This document shows, one piece after another, positions 1-8,839 of a stretch of 64,000 bases of DNA. Position 1 is the stretch's first letter. Every line of letters starts with the position of its first letter. Source of the DNA: Streptomyces sp. NRRL F-5122 (GTDB taxonomy: Bacteria; Actinomycetota; Actinomycetes; Streptomycetales; Streptomycetaceae); NCBI RefSeq assembly GCF_001507435.1, contig NZ_LMWH01000240.1:1-64000 (forward strand), given 5' to 3'. The translations under genes and the position numbers were made by a program. Below the pieces are notes generated by a model. The model worked only from the letters and a program-made list of their open reading frames with translations, was not told where the DNA came from and did not search any database.

Positions 1-97
1 CACCACAGCAATCTCGTCCGGAGTCACGCACACTCAACGCCACACCCAGCCCACAGGACACGCACCACCACAACCGACCTGACCAAGCCCTACTAGG
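1..97 (-). mobile_element. 5' end of an IS701-like transposase gene and element edge (partial)
   Basis: On the minus strand a GTG at 27 opens a frame reading MTPDEIAVV that runs off the window edge. From memory, this is the usual first line of actinobacterial IS701-family transposases (MTPDE-type N-terminus). The leader just upstream (about 28-97) is markedly C/A-rich on the plus strand and unlike the flanking DNA, and it ends in CTAGTAGGGCTTGG read on the minus strand, which could be the element terminus. Only nine residues are visible, so the family call is inference. It could equally be another short gene start. Confidence 0.45.
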
Positions 98-593
98 GCG
101 CAGGCGCCGAACTCCCGGACGGTGCGAGGCCGGGTCCAAGAGCGCCGTGCCCCCTACCACCGGACGAGTCAGTTGCCGCCGACCGTCCTGCCGTGCAATC
201 GCCTGCCCGCTCCGCAGAATGTCGTCACCGGTGACCGATCACCGTCAGCACCTTGGTCCGGCTCGGTCCTCCTGAGTCCGCCCGGGCGCCGAAGCCGCGG
301 ATGTTCCGCAGGACCGGCTTCCCCCTGCCCGTGAACCGGATCCGTCCGGCGGCCCGGAGCCGCCCCTCACCTTCTCCGGTCGCCGACCGTGCCCCGCCGG
401 CATGGACCGAACGCCTCCGCATCGGTCGCGGCGGCACCACGTCTGTCACAGACCCGGGTGCCACTCGGTCAGGGAACCAATAGGCGCAAATCGGGTCGTA
501 TTCGTGCCCCATCCGACTCCGTGACCGAGCACGGAGATCCGGCGCGAATTGCCGATATCACCGCTCCGTCACATACCTGAGGGCAGCAGTTTG
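98..593. other. Gene-free stretch upstream of the PP2C regulator
   Basis: Several open frames cross this stretch on both strands, but none has a convincing ribosome site, a recognisable motif or Streptomyces-like codon use. The last 100 bases are less GC-rich and should hold the promoter for the gene starting at 594. I could not define -35/-10 boxes. Confidence 0.5.
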
Positions 594-3053
594 ATGATCG
601 ACACCGAGAAGGTAACCATCAGTAATCGACAGAACACACGTGTGCCGTCCGAGTCGGCGGTCGCCATGTGCGACAGGACGGGGACGGTGGTCGCCTGGAC
701 GGAGGCCGCCGAGCGGCTGCTCGGGTACTCCGCCTGCGAGGCGGTGGGCCGGTCCGCGGCACTCCTGCTGCCGCGCTCCGAGGAGGCGCCGACGGCATCG
801 GCGTTCCTCGAGCAGTGTGCTGCGCACGACGGCTGGTCGGGCACGACCACGGTTCACCACCGGGACGGCCACCTGCTGAACGTCGTCCTGCGGGTCTCGA
901 TGCTGCGGGGGCGGGACCGGACGATCCAGTGGCTCGTGTCCGTGACCGACGTCGGTACGCTTGCTCCGGACTCCTCGGAAGCCAGGAGCAGGATGCGGGA
1001 GTCGCAGCTCACCCGTGCACCGATCGGCATCGTCGTCCGTGATGCACGTCTGCGGTGCATCTGGGTGAACGACACGATGGAGGGCCACGACGGCATCTGC
1101 CCCGAACGGCGGCTCGGTCGTCGTTTCCCCGAGGCGCTGCCCGGTTTCAAGGCGGAGGCACTCGAGACGGCGATGCGCCAGGTACTGGAGAGCGGCACCA
1201 CCAGGCTCCACGAGTACCGGATGTGGCTGGCGTCGAGTCCACGCCGGGAGCACTCCATGGCCGCCTCGTGCTTCTGTCTCCAGGGAGCCCACGGCGAGGC
1301 ACTGGGAGTGTGCACCATCAGCATCGATGTCACCGAGAGCCGGCAGGCGCGGGAGCGTCTCGCCGTCCTGACCGAGGCCAGTACGCGGCTCGGCGCCTCC
1401 CTGGACGTCATGCAGATCAGCCAGGAACTGGCCGAACTCGCCGTGCCGCTGCTCGCCGACTACGTCGTCGTCGACCTCGAGCAGTCGATCCCGTTCGGCG
1501 AGGGGCCCCCGGCCCGCAGCGGCCCCGTCGACGGCCGCCTTCCCGCCTTCCGGCGCGCAGGTCTCGCCTCGATCAACCACGGGGTCCCCGAATCGCCGTG
1601 GGTGCGCGGGGAGCCCGTCCCCATTCCGTCCGGCTCGCCCTTCGCCGACGTCGTGCGCACCGGGCAGTCCCATCTGGAGCCGATACTCAACACCGCTCCG
1701 GGCACCTGGATCGACGAGGACCCGGTCCGGGCGCAGATGATCCAGGACCACGGCATGCACTCGCTGATGATCGTGCCCATCCGGGCCCGGCGCGCCCTGC
1801 TGGGCATGGCGTTGTTCATCCGTGCCAAGGACCCGGTTCCCTTCCAGGAGGTCGATCTGCTCCTGGCCGAGGAACTCGTCGGCCGCGCCGCGCAGTCGTT
1901 GGACAACGCCCGCCAGTTCACACGGGAACACACCGCGGCGCTCGCGCTCCAACGCAACCTGCTGCCCCACCGGTTGCGGGGCGGCACGGCGGTGGAGGCG
2001 GCCTCGCGCTACCTGCCCGCCGACATCGACAGCGGTGTCGGCGGCGACTGGTTCGATGTGATCCCGCTGTCCGGCGCCCGGGTCGCCCTCGTCGTCGGCG
2101 ACGTGGTCGGACACGGCATCAACGCCGCCGCGACCATGGGCCGGCTCCGGACCGCGGTGCAGACGCTCGCCGACATGGAACTGCCCCCCGACGAGCTGCT
2201 CGCCCACCTCGACGACACGGTCCAGCGGCTGGCCGAGGAGGACGCAGACGACCCGGACCACACCTTCACGGTCGAGGGCGCCACATGTCTGTACGCCGTC
2301 TACGACCCGGTCACCCGGACGTGCAGCATCGCGCGGGCCGGGCATCCGCCGCCGGCGATCGTCGATCCGCAGGGCCGGGTCGTCTTCCCCGACCTTCCCA
2401 GCGGAACCCCGCTCGGCATCGGGCTGGGAATCCCCTACGAGGCCGTGGAGATGGAGCTCCCCGAGGGAAGTCTGCTCGCTCTGTACACCGACGGCCTGAT
2501 CGAGTCCCGCGACCACGACATCGAGATGGGGATGCACCGGCTGGCCACCGCACTGACACAGCCGAGCCACTCCCTGGAAGAACTCTGCACCCGCGCGACG
2601 GAGACCTGCCCTGGTCAGGCACCGTCCGACGACATCACGCTGCTCCTGGTGCGGACCCGCTCGCTCGACCCGGACCGGGTCGCCTCCTGGACGCTCCCGA
2701 GCGACCAGACCGCCGTCCGCAGCGCCCGCCACATGGCGGCCCACCAGCTCACCGAGTGGGGCCTGGAAAACCTCGAGGACCCCACGACCCTGATCGTCAG
2801 CGAACTGGTCACCAACGCCCTGCGCCACAGCACGGGCCCGATCGGACTGCGTCTGATCCAGCACCAGGTCCTGACCTGCGAGGTGTTCGACACCAATGTC
2901 TCCTCCCCGCGCATGCGGCACGCACAGGCCACCGACGAGAACGGCCGAGGACTCTTCCTGATCGCCCAGCTGTCCCGCAGATGGGGCACCCGCTCCGTGT
3001 CGGACGGCAAGGTCGTCTGGGCCGAAGCGGACCTGGCGCCATCGCACGCATGA
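594..3053 (+). CDS. PAS/GAF-sensor SpoIIE-type PP2C phosphatase with C-terminal HATPase domain
   Basis: This cytoplasmic regulator of 819 residues probably dephosphorylates anti-sigma-factor antagonists and may also phosphorylate them through its C-terminal kinase-like domain. In order it shows a PAS region (about 25-140), a second PAS (about 150-270), a GAF domain (about 280-445), a PP2C/SpoIIE domain (about 460-670; GGDWFDV, VVGDVVGHG, LYTDGLIE and SDDITLLL carry the metal-binding acidic residues) and an HATPase_c/RsbW-like domain (about 690-815; SELVTNALRHS N-box, then NGRGLFL). The ATG at 594 is chosen because GAGGG lies 10 bases upstream. An in-frame start at 549 would add 15 residues without a clear ribosome site. 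Such multidomain proteins are abundant in Streptomyces and integrate redox, light or small-molecule signals; the ligand here cannot be read from sequence. It faces the next gene convergently. Confidence 0.9.
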   Translation: MIDTEKVTISNRQNTRVPSESAVAMCDRTGTVVAWTEAAERLLGYSACEAVGRSAALLLPRSEEAPTASAFLEQCAAHDGWSGTTTVHHRDGHLLNVVLRVSMLRGRDRTIQWLVSVTDVGTLAPDSSEARSRMRESQLTRAPIGIVVRDARLRCIWVNDTMEGHDGICPERRLGRRFPEALPGFKAEALETAMRQVLESGTTRLHEYRMWLASSPRREHSMAASCFCLQGAHGEALGVCTISIDVTESRQARERLAVLTEASTRLGASLDVMQISQELAELAVPLLADYVVVDLEQSIPFGEGPPARSGPVDGRLPAFRRAGLASINHGVPESPWVRGEPVPIPSGSPFADVVRTGQSHLEPILNTAPGTWIDEDPVRAQMIQDHGMHSLMIVPIRARRALLGMALFIRAKDPVPFQEVDLLLAEELVGRAAQSLDNARQFTREHTAALALQRNLLPHRLRGGTAVEAASRYLPADIDSGVGGDWFDVIPLSGARVALVVGDVVGHGINAAATMGRLRTAVQTLADMELPPDELLAHLDDTVQRLAEEDADDPDHTFTVEGATCLYAVYDPVTRTCSIARAGHPPPAIVDPQGRVVFPDLPSGTPLGIGLGIPYEAVEMELPEGSLLALYTDGLIESRDHDIEMGMHRLATALTQPSHSLEELCTRATETCPGQAPSDDITLLLVRTRSLDPDRVASWTLPSDQTAVRSARHMAAHQLTEWGLENLEDPTTLIVSELVTNALRHSTGPIGLRLIQHQVLTCEVFDTNVSSPRMRHAQATDENGRGLFLIAQLSRRWGTRSVSDGKVVWAEADLAPSHA

Positions 3054-3115
3054 GGCCGCGGGGCGGAAGCACCCGGCGGCATGCCCGGGCGCGGCCCCCG
3101 GTCCACGGCCTGCCG

Positions 3116-3129
3116 GGCTCCCGGGAGCC
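3116..3129. terminator. Candidate bidirectional terminator hairpin
   Basis: A perfect 14-base palindrome (GGCTCCC/GGGAGCC) sits in the 78-base gap between two converging genes. It lacks a T-run, as is common for Streptomyces terminators. The position is the main support. Confidence 0.4.
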
Positions 3130-3131
3130 GG

Positions 3132-3476
3132 TCAGACGCTCATGCCGAGGACGACGGCGACACACAGGCCCATCATGACCGCGGTCAGCAGCGTCATCGC
3201 GGCCAGCGTTCCCCTGCGCCAGCGCGTCAGGCGGGTGCGGTAGCGCGCTTCCGCCGCGGCGATGCTGTCGGCGATGTGCCGGGTCACCATGTGCGCCACA
3301 TAGGTCTGTTCCTCTACGTACCACCGCTCGATGTCGCCCGTCTGCTCCCGGGTCAGATCGGGCATCCGCGCGGTGAAATCCGCCACGCGCCGCTGTGCCG
3401 CGTGCAGATGGGCCTCCCTGTACAGGAAGTCCTCGATGTCGCTCAGGCCGCGTGCGGCCTCCTCACTCGCGTCCAT
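3132..3476 (-). CDS. Small tail-anchored membrane protein, unknown function
   Basis: A 114-residue protein with a charged, mostly helical N-terminal part (rich in E, R, A, with regularly spaced hydrophobics suggesting helical hairpins) and one hydrophobic segment at about residues 88-112 ending almost at the C-terminus. This gives a tail-anchored topology with a cytoplasmic N-domain. I recognise no catalytic motif. Codon use is typical of the genome, and the frame is bounded by a candidate terminator on the downstream side. It is transcribed towards the PP2C regulator, so the two are not in one operon. No function is assigned. Confidence 0.7.
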   Translation of the reverse strand: MDASEEAARGLSDIEDFLYREAHLHAAQRRVADFTARMPDLTREQTGDIERWYVEEQTYVAHMVTRHIADSIAAAEARYRTRLTRWRRGTLAAMTLLTAVMMGLCVAVVLGMSV

Positions 3477-3836
3477 GGTGTGCTCCAGTGCGTACGGAGA
3501 GCCCCCGCCCGGTGGTACCGGATCGGGGCAGGCGGAAGATCAGGGATGCGCGACGGACACGGGGGTCCGAGGTCGGTGGCGTCCGCACCCCACCGTCGCA
3601 CCACCGTCGACAGCCGTGTCCCGGGCGGTCGGGTCGGCGACATGGCGTACCGGGCGGCAACAGCGGTGTGCCGCGGCCCGCCCGGGGGTGACTCCACAGC
3701 CCCCACCGGGCGGGCACACGCATGGTCCGACCGTTCGCCGCCGCTCACCACGGGGGCGAACGGCGCACGCTCATGCCATCACCGCACACACGCCGGTACC
3801 GCTCGGCGGCCGAGGCGATCGGATACCCCGGCGTGC
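3477..3836. other. Gene-free interval
   Basis: About 360 bases with no frame that looks coding. It presumably holds the promoter of the minus-strand small membrane protein and the 3' end of the NADH dehydrogenase transcript. No clear hairpin or box was found. Confidence 0.5.
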
Positions 3837-5192
3837 TCAGGCGGCGGTGGGATCGCTCTCGCGGTTCTCGCCGGTGCGCTGCGGAATGCCCCTGGCGACG
3901 AACGCGTCGCGCGGGTGCTGCACGGAGGCGAGCGAGACGAGATCCCGGCCGAACGCGGCTGCGGTGAGCCAGACGGCGAGGACACGGACCTTGCGCTCCC
4001 ACGAGGGAACGGCCAGGACGTGGTAGCCCCGGTGCATCAGCCAGGCGGGAAGTCCCTTGATGACCAGGCCCTTGTACTGGAAGATGCCCCGTCCCAGACC
4101 CAGCGTCGCCACCACTCCCAGGCTGCTGTGGCGGTAGTCCCGCACCCTGCCCCCGCGCAGGTCGGCCACGATGTTCTTGGCGAGTCGCTTGCCCTGCCGC
4201 ACGGCGTGCTGCGCGTTCGGCACGGTGTGCGCCCCGGGCACGCTCGACGCCAGGTCGGGAACGGCCGCATCGTCCCCGGCCGCCCACGCCTGAGGTACGG
4301 GATCACTGTCGGTGCCCACTCGGAGATCTGCCCGGACCACGAGCAGACCGCGCTCGTCGACCGGCAGATCCGTGTGGTTCTGCACAACGGGGTTCGAGGC
4401 GTTGCCGGCGGTCCAGACGATCAGTTCCGAGTCGAACTCCTTTCCGTCGGAGAGCACCACGTGCCCGTCCACGGCGGAGACCAGTTGCGTGTTCAGGTGC
4501 ACATGGGCGCCGCGGCTCTCCAGGGAACGCACCACCCAGGCACCCGGCTTGTCGCCCACCTCGGGCAGGATGCGGCCCCGGGCCTCGACCAGATGGAAGG
4601 AGAGGTCGTCCATGCTCAGTTCCGGATAGGACTTGAGCATCGCGGTCGCCAACGACAGCAGCTCACCGAAGCCCTCGACACCGGAGAACCCACCGCCCAC
4701 GAAGGTGACGGTGAGCAGCCGCCGGCGTTCCGCACCGGGCGGCAGCGTCGCGGCCTGGTCGAACGCGGTCATCAGCCGGTCGCGGATGGCCACCGCCTCT
4801 TCCACGTGCTTCAGCCCGATCGCCTGCTGCGACAGCCCGGGGATGGGGAAAGTACGGGTCACGGCGCCGGCGGTGACCACCAGGGTGTCGTAACGCAGTT
4901 GCTGGTCGGGGCCGTTGACGGGACGGACGGTGGCGGTCCGGTCCGCGTGGCTGATCCCGGTCACACTCCCCGCGATCAGCCGGGTCCTGCGCAGGTGCCG
5001 CCGCAACGACACGGCGGCATGACGTGCCTCGACCGAGCCGGCCGTCACCTCGGGCAGGAACGGCTGGTAGGTCATGTAGGGGCGCGGGTCGACAACAGTG
5101 ACCCGCGCCTCACCCGCACGCAGCTTCTTCTCGAGGCGCCATGCGGTGTAGAAGCCCGCGTAGCCGCCACCGACGATCAGAATCTCACGCAT
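3837..5192 (-). CDS. Type II NADH:quinone oxidoreductase-like FAD protein (NDH-2)
   Basis: A 451-residue FAD/NAD(P)-dependent oxidoreductase that in this family transfers electrons from NADH to the quinone pool at the membrane face without pumping protons. It begins with a Rossmann FAD motif (VGGGYAGFYTAWRLEKKL, residues 6-23) and has a second dinucleotide motif (FVGGGFSGVEG, about 165-175) for NADH. A TWTAG-like segment and AAGDDAA provide the usual FAD contacts. The C-terminal tail has amphipathic and hydrophobic stretches fitting membrane association. The ATG at 5192 is preferred over an upstream in-frame codon because GAGGAC precedes it and the glycine motif begins four residues in. It stands alone. 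A carotenoid or sulfide oxidoreductase role is less likely given the length and motif layout. Confidence 0.8.
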   Translation of the reverse strand: MREILIVGGGYAGFYTAWRLEKKLRAGEARVTVVDPRPYMTYQPFLPEVTAGSVEARHAAVSLRRHLRRTRLIAGSVTGISHADRTATVRPVNGPDQQLRYDTLVVTAGAVTRTFPIPGLSQQAIGLKHVEEAVAIRDRLMTAFDQAATLPPGAERRRLLTVTFVGGGFSGVEGFGELLSLATAMLKSYPELSMDDLSFHLVEARGRILPEVGDKPGAWVVRSLESRGAHVHLNTQLVSAVDGHVVLSDGKEFDSELIVWTAGNASNPVVQNHTDLPVDERGLLVVRADLRVGTDSDPVPQAWAAGDDAAVPDLASSVPGAHTVPNAQHAVRQGKRLAKNIVADLRGGRVRDYRHSSLGVVATLGLGRGIFQYKGLVIKGLPAWLMHRGYHVLAVPSWERKVRVLAVWLTAAAFGRDLVSLASVQHPRDAFVARGIPQRTGENRESDPTAA

Positions 5193-5489
5193 GCTGTCCT
5201 CTGTTCGTTGTTCGACACCCTTTAGACAGGGCGGCTCGGGGTGGTGTGACACGCGGAGACGGTGAAAAACCTCACCGGTCGCTGGGCAGGTGCGGCGCCC
5301 GCTCGGGTGTCGGCCGTGCGGCCGCACGTGCGGGTGGCCGATACGACCTCGCCCGGCGCGGGCGAACTGCACCCGCGCCGGGCGGAGACGAGCCGTTCAT
5401 CGGCCGGGGATCGCCGTGCCGTGCGACCCCGGCGTGGGTGTTCCCGGCGGCGAACCGGGACGTGCGAACGCCGGCCCCTGCGAACGGCG

Positions 5490-6467
5490 TCAGTCGATCA
5501 CGGCGGCGCGCCAGGTCTCCTCGTCGGCGTCCAGGAGAGCCGACAGGAGGGCCGGGTCCGGCAGCGGGCCGTGGTCGGCGGCCACTCTCAGGGCCGAGGC
5601 CGCGGTCAGATGACCGAGGCGCAGCGCGCCGTCCACGGGCAGTCGCCGCAGCAGTCCGCTGAGGAATCCGGCCGCGAACGCGTCGCCCGCGCCGACCGGT
5701 TCGGCGACACGCACCTTCAGGGCGGGCACGCTGTGGACGGCGTCCCCGACGAAGGCGGTGGCGGCGCGGTCCCCGTCCTTGACGACGAGGACGCGCGGGC
5801 CGGACAGGAGATCACGCACGTCCTCGGCGTCGGTGATCCCGTCGCCCCACAAAGCCTGGGCCTCGTCGAGGCCCACCAGCACGATGTCGGCGCGGTCCGC
5901 GAGCGGGCGCAGCACGTCCGCGGCGGAGCGGCCGGCCCACAGGGCGGGGCGGTGGTTGACGTCGAAGCTGACCGGCCAGGGGCGGTCGGGACGCAGCGCC
6001 CGTTCGACCAAGGCCCGGCAGCCGGGCGACAGGGCGGGGGTGATCCCGCTGAGGTGCACGAGCGCGGCGTCCGCGAGCGCCGGGTCGTCGAGCACATCGG
6101 GGGTGAGCGCCGAAGCGGCCGATCCGGCGCGGTGGTAGTGGACCCGGGTGCCCTGCGGGCCCGGGTCCTTGAGCAGCAGTCCGGTGGGTCGTTCGGGGTC
6201 GACGCGTACGCCGCTCACGTCGACGCCGCCCGCGGCGATACGGGCGCGGACGCGGCGGCCGAAGGGGTCGTCGCCGACCGCGGAGACCCAGCGGGCGGGG
6301 ATGCCGTGGTCGGCGAGGTAGAGGGCGACGTTCGACTCGGCGCCCGCGACGTCGACGCGGAGCAGCTCGGCGCCGTCCAACGGCCCGAGCGGGTCGGGGG
6401 CGAGGGCGGCCATGGTCTCGCCGACACAGACCACGGGGCCGTGACGCAGTGGCCGGTGGGTGCTCAT
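5490..6467 (-). CDS. PfkB-family sugar kinase, probable 2-keto-3-deoxy-galactonate/gluconate kinase
   Basis: A 325-residue ribokinase-fold kinase, last gene of the galactose operon. The C-terminal PfkB signature with the catalytic Asp in GAGDAFAAGF and the N-terminal GE-x-M-A-A-L substrate region are present. In context it would phosphorylate 2-keto-3-deoxygalactonate made by the upstream dehydratase, giving the substrate of the aldolase two genes upstream. In E. coli that step uses a non-PfkB kinase (DgoK), so this would be a PfkB (KdgK-type) replacement. It starts 10 bases after the SMP-30 stop, so it is co-transcribed. Alternative substrates (2-keto-3-deoxygluconate, fructose) cannot be excluded from sequence alone. 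Confidence 0.85.
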   Translation of the reverse strand: MSTHRPLRHGPVVCVGETMAALAPDPLGPLDGAELLRVDVAGAESNVALYLADHGIPARWVSAVGDDPFGRRVRARIAAGGVDVSGVRVDPERPTGLLLKDPGPQGTRVHYHRAGSAASALTPDVLDDPALADAALVHLSGITPALSPGCRALVERALRPDRPWPVSFDVNHRPALWAGRSAADVLRPLADRADIVLVGLDEAQALWGDGITDAEDVRDLLSGPRVLVVKDGDRAATAFVGDAVHSVPALKVRVAEPVGAGDAFAAGFLSGLLRRLPVDGALRLGHLTAASALRVAADHGPLPDPALLSALLDADEETWRAAVID

Positions 6468-6477
6468 GATGGGTTTC

Positions 6478-7383
6478 CTAGCGTGTGTCGGCGCGGTCCG
6501 CCGGCTGCGCGGTGGCGGGGACCGCCGGGCGGTAGGGGGCGGCCGGGACGCCGGGGACGTCCACCCGGACCGCGAACACCGCGCCGTCGAGGGGTCCGGG
6601 ATCGGTCAGGCCGATGAGCGCACTGGTGACCAGCAGCGTACGGCCGTCGGGGCCGCCCAGGCAGACTCCCGCGGGCTGACCCGCGGGCAGGTCGACGATG
6701 CGGTCGAGGGTGCCGTCGGGGCGGTAGCGGTGGACCTGCCTGGTGCCCCAGACGGCGGTCCACAGGCCGCCCTCGACGTCGGTGGTCATGCCGTCGGGGC
6801 TGCCGGACTCGACGGTGACGAAGGTTTCCGGAGCGCCCGGGTCGCCGCTCGCCGGGTCGACCGGGTAGCGGCGGATGACGCCGCGGGCGCTGTCGGCGAG
6901 GTACATGAGGGTGCCGTCGGTGCTGAAGGCCGGGCCGTTGGGGATCGTGACGTCCCGCAGGACACGGGTGACGCGGCCGTCGCGGTCCAGGCGGTAGAGG
7001 GAGCCCGCGCCGTCGGTGCCCTCGTACGCCATGCTGCCGGCCCAGAAGCGCCCGTGCGGGTCGGCGACTCCGTCGTTCATGCGCATCGCCACGGATGCGT
7101 CGTCCTCGGGGCGCGCGATCCAGTCGACGCGGCCCTCGGGGTCGATACGGCAGATGCCGGTGCCCGCCGCCGCGACCCAGTGGCCGGGACGCCCCTCCAC
7201 CGGTGCCACGGCGCCCAGGGGGCAGGGCAGTCGAGTGATCGGGACGAGGGGTGCGTCGGGCTCGTCGGGCAGGGCGAGCAGCCGGCCACTGAGGATGTCG
7301 GTCAGCACGGTGCGGCCGTCCGTCCAGCGGATGCCCTCGCCCAGTTCCAGGCGGTCGGTCCCGAGGACCGAGGGGGCCGTCAT
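6478..7383 (-). CDS. SMP-30/gluconolactonase-like sugar lactonase
   Basis: A 301-residue six-bladed propeller lactonase of the SMP-30/regucalcin family, expected to hydrolyse an aldonolactone (here probably D-galactono-lactone) to the free acid with a divalent metal. The metal ligands expected for the family are visible: Glu in LGEGIRW near the N-terminus, Asn in MNDGVADPHG, Asn in IPNGPAFS and Asp in SPDGMTTD. Its ATG overlaps the aldolase stop by four bases (ATGA), showing tight translational coupling. It supplies the second step of the oxidative galactose route, between the SDR dehydrogenase and the dehydratase. Length and motifs are normal, and no secretion signal is present, so it acts in the cytoplasm. 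Confidence 0.88.
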   Translation of the reverse strand: MTAPSVLGTDRLELGEGIRWTDGRTVLTDILSGRLLALPDEPDAPLVPITRLPCPLGAVAPVEGRPGHWVAAAGTGICRIDPEGRVDWIARPEDDASVAMRMNDGVADPHGRFWAGSMAYEGTDGAGSLYRLDRDGRVTRVLRDVTIPNGPAFSTDGTLMYLADSARGVIRRYPVDPASGDPGAPETFVTVESGSPDGMTTDVEGGLWTAVWGTRQVHRYRPDGTLDRIVDLPAGQPAGVCLGGPDGRTLLVTSALIGLTDPGPLDGAVFAVRVDVPGVPAAPYRPAVPATAQPADRADTR

Positions 7384-8015
7384 GGACGGACCTCCGAGCG
7401 CACGACGTCCAGGAACGCGCGGGCGCGCTCGCGCAGGGCGGTGAGATCGCCGCCCGCGGCGGCGTCGCCGACCAGGGGCGATCCGACGCCGACCGCTGTG
7501 GCTCCCTCACGCAGGTAGTCGGCGGCCGCGATCGCGTCCACTCCCCCGACGGGTACGAACGGCAGGTCCGGGAAGGGGCCGCGCAGGTCCTTCAGATAGC
7601 CGGGGCCCCCGGCGCTGCCCGCCGGGAACAGCTTGAGGGCGTCCGCGCCGAGCCGCTGTGCCTGGAGGATGTCGGTGGGGGTCATCACACCGGCGAGCAC
7701 GGGCAGTCCGAGTTCCCGCCCGGTGGCGATGCCGTCGCTGACCGCCGGCGTGACGATGAACGCGGCGCCCGCCTTGTGGGCGGCACGGGCGTCGTCGGAG
7801 CTGAGCACGGTTCCCGCGCCGAGCGTCGCGTCGGGGCCGAGCGCGGCACGGGCCCGCGCGATGACGTCGAGCGCGTCGCGCCCGGAGAGGGAGACCTCGA
7901 CGAGGGTGACGCCCTCCTCGGCGAGGGTGAGCACGGTGTTCAGCGCGGCGTCCGGATCACTGCCGCGGACGATGGCGAGCAGCCGGTGCGCGCGCAGCGC
8001 GGCGAGCAGGTTCAT
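7380..8015 (-). CDS. dgoA: KDPG/KDPGal-type aldolase (class I)
   Basis: A 211-residue class I aldolase of the Eda/DgoA family that cleaves 2-keto-3-deoxy-6-phospho-sugar acids to pyruvate and glyceraldehyde-3-phosphate by a Schiff base. The expected active-site elements are present: Glu in TLVEVSL, the GAGTV loop, VTPA, the Schiff-base Lys in ALKLFPA, and the GGV phosphate loop. The gene lies 26 bases downstream of the epimerase-like gene and overlaps the lactonase. Paired with a DgoD-like dehydratase it is most simply a 2-dehydro-3-deoxy-6-phosphogalactonate aldolase. KDPG specificity (Entner-Doudoroff) is the alternative, and the two substrates differ only at C4. The symbol rests on operon context. 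Confidence 0.85.
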   Translation of the reverse strand: MNLLAALRAHRLLAIVRGSDPDAALNTVLTLAEEGVTLVEVSLSGRDALDVIARARAALGPDATLGAGTVLSSDDARAAHKAGAAFIVTPAVSDGIATGRELGLPVLAGVMTPTDILQAQRLGADALKLFPAGSAGGPGYLKDLRGPFPDLPFVPVGGVDAIAAADYLREGATAVGVGSPLVGDAAAGGDLTALRERARAFLDVVRSEVRP

Positions 8016-8041
8016 CCGGCATCCCTTCTGGTGACGGGGGT

Positions 8042-8839
8042 TCAGGGTCGGCGGGTCGCGGTGATGGTGAGCCGCCAGGTGACCTCACCGGTCGGCGGTA
8101 CGACGGCGGTGTCCCCGTCGTCGGCCGCGGCACGGTCGAAGACGCGGCCGAGCATCGGCTCGACGCCGATCGAACGGTAGGGCGCGTCCTGGGGGAAGCC
8201 GCCGAGGTTGCGCCAGAGGGCGACCGCGACCGGCTGGCCGTCGGCCTCGACGGACAGATGCAGCGTATCGGCGCCCTCGTGCACGGCCACCCGGGGGGTG
8301 AGCACGACCGCTCCGACGGCGCTCCCGTCGTCCGGGCCGAGCCGGTCGAGGGGTACGCCGTCGACGGTGGGCCAGACCCCGGCGGTCCAGCGGTCGCCCT
8401 CGTCCGGGTAGAGCCGGGTCACCGCGGGTCCGACGGCGCCGATCCGAGCGGCCTCGGAGAGGTCGAGCAGGGCGTGGGCGGCCCACACGAACCGGTACCC
8501 GGGCTCTGCGGCGAGCGTGTAGTTGGCGACGACCGCGTTCTCCCGCTCGCGGATGCGCCGGGTCAGGCGGAAGTCGGGGCACTCCACGACGTCCTCCTGA
8601 CCCGCCCTGCGCCAGGGCCGCGACCAGGCGTCGCCGTGGTCGGGCAGTCCGCGCACGGTGGGCACGCACTCCTCCAGCCCTCCGGCGTCGGCGAAGGGGT
8701 CGCCGGGCCGGACCGCACGGCGACGGGGCTCGTCACGGTGCCACAGCCACTCACGGCCGCCGGCGGTGAGCGATGTCCAACGCCCGCCGTGGTCCGCGTC
8801 GGTGAGGACGCGGACGGGCAGCGGCGTGCCGCTCACCAT
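8042..8839 (-). CDS. Aldose 1-epimerase-like (mutarotase-fold) protein
   Basis: A 265-residue protein of the galactose-mutarotase-like fold. The GGREWLWHRDEP opening, the GGLEECVPT segment and a conserved acidic VEPML region match uncharacterised actinobacterial members that lie in sugar-acid operons. A role in interconverting alpha and beta galactose, or in handling a related hexose, fits the operon, but the canonical mutarotase active-site pair (His and Glu) is not clearly recognisable, so catalysis is uncertain. The start overlaps the dehydratase stop by 7 bases. A GTG three bases in would give a GTGA overlap instead. It is cytoplasmic with no signal peptide. Confidence 0.7.
   Translation of the reverse strand: MVSGTPLPVRVLTDADHGGRWTSLTAGGREWLWHRDEPRRRAVRPGDPFADAGGLEECVPTVRGLPDHGDAWSRPWRRAGQEDVVECPDFRLTRRIRERENAVVANYTLAAEPGYRFVWAAHALLDLSEAARIGAVGPAVTRLYPDEGDRWTAGVWPTVDGVPLDRLGPDDGSAVGAVVLTPRVAVHEGADTLHLSVEADGQPVAVALWRNLGGFPQDAPYRSIGVEPMLGRVFDRAAADDGDTAVVPPTGEVTWRLTITATRRP

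Noticed and set aside
558..3047. Open frame of about 829 codons on the minus strand under the first PP2C gene
   Set aside because: It mirrors the codon structure of the real plus-strand gene, has no ribosome site and shows no family motif; typical antisense shadow in high-GC DNA.
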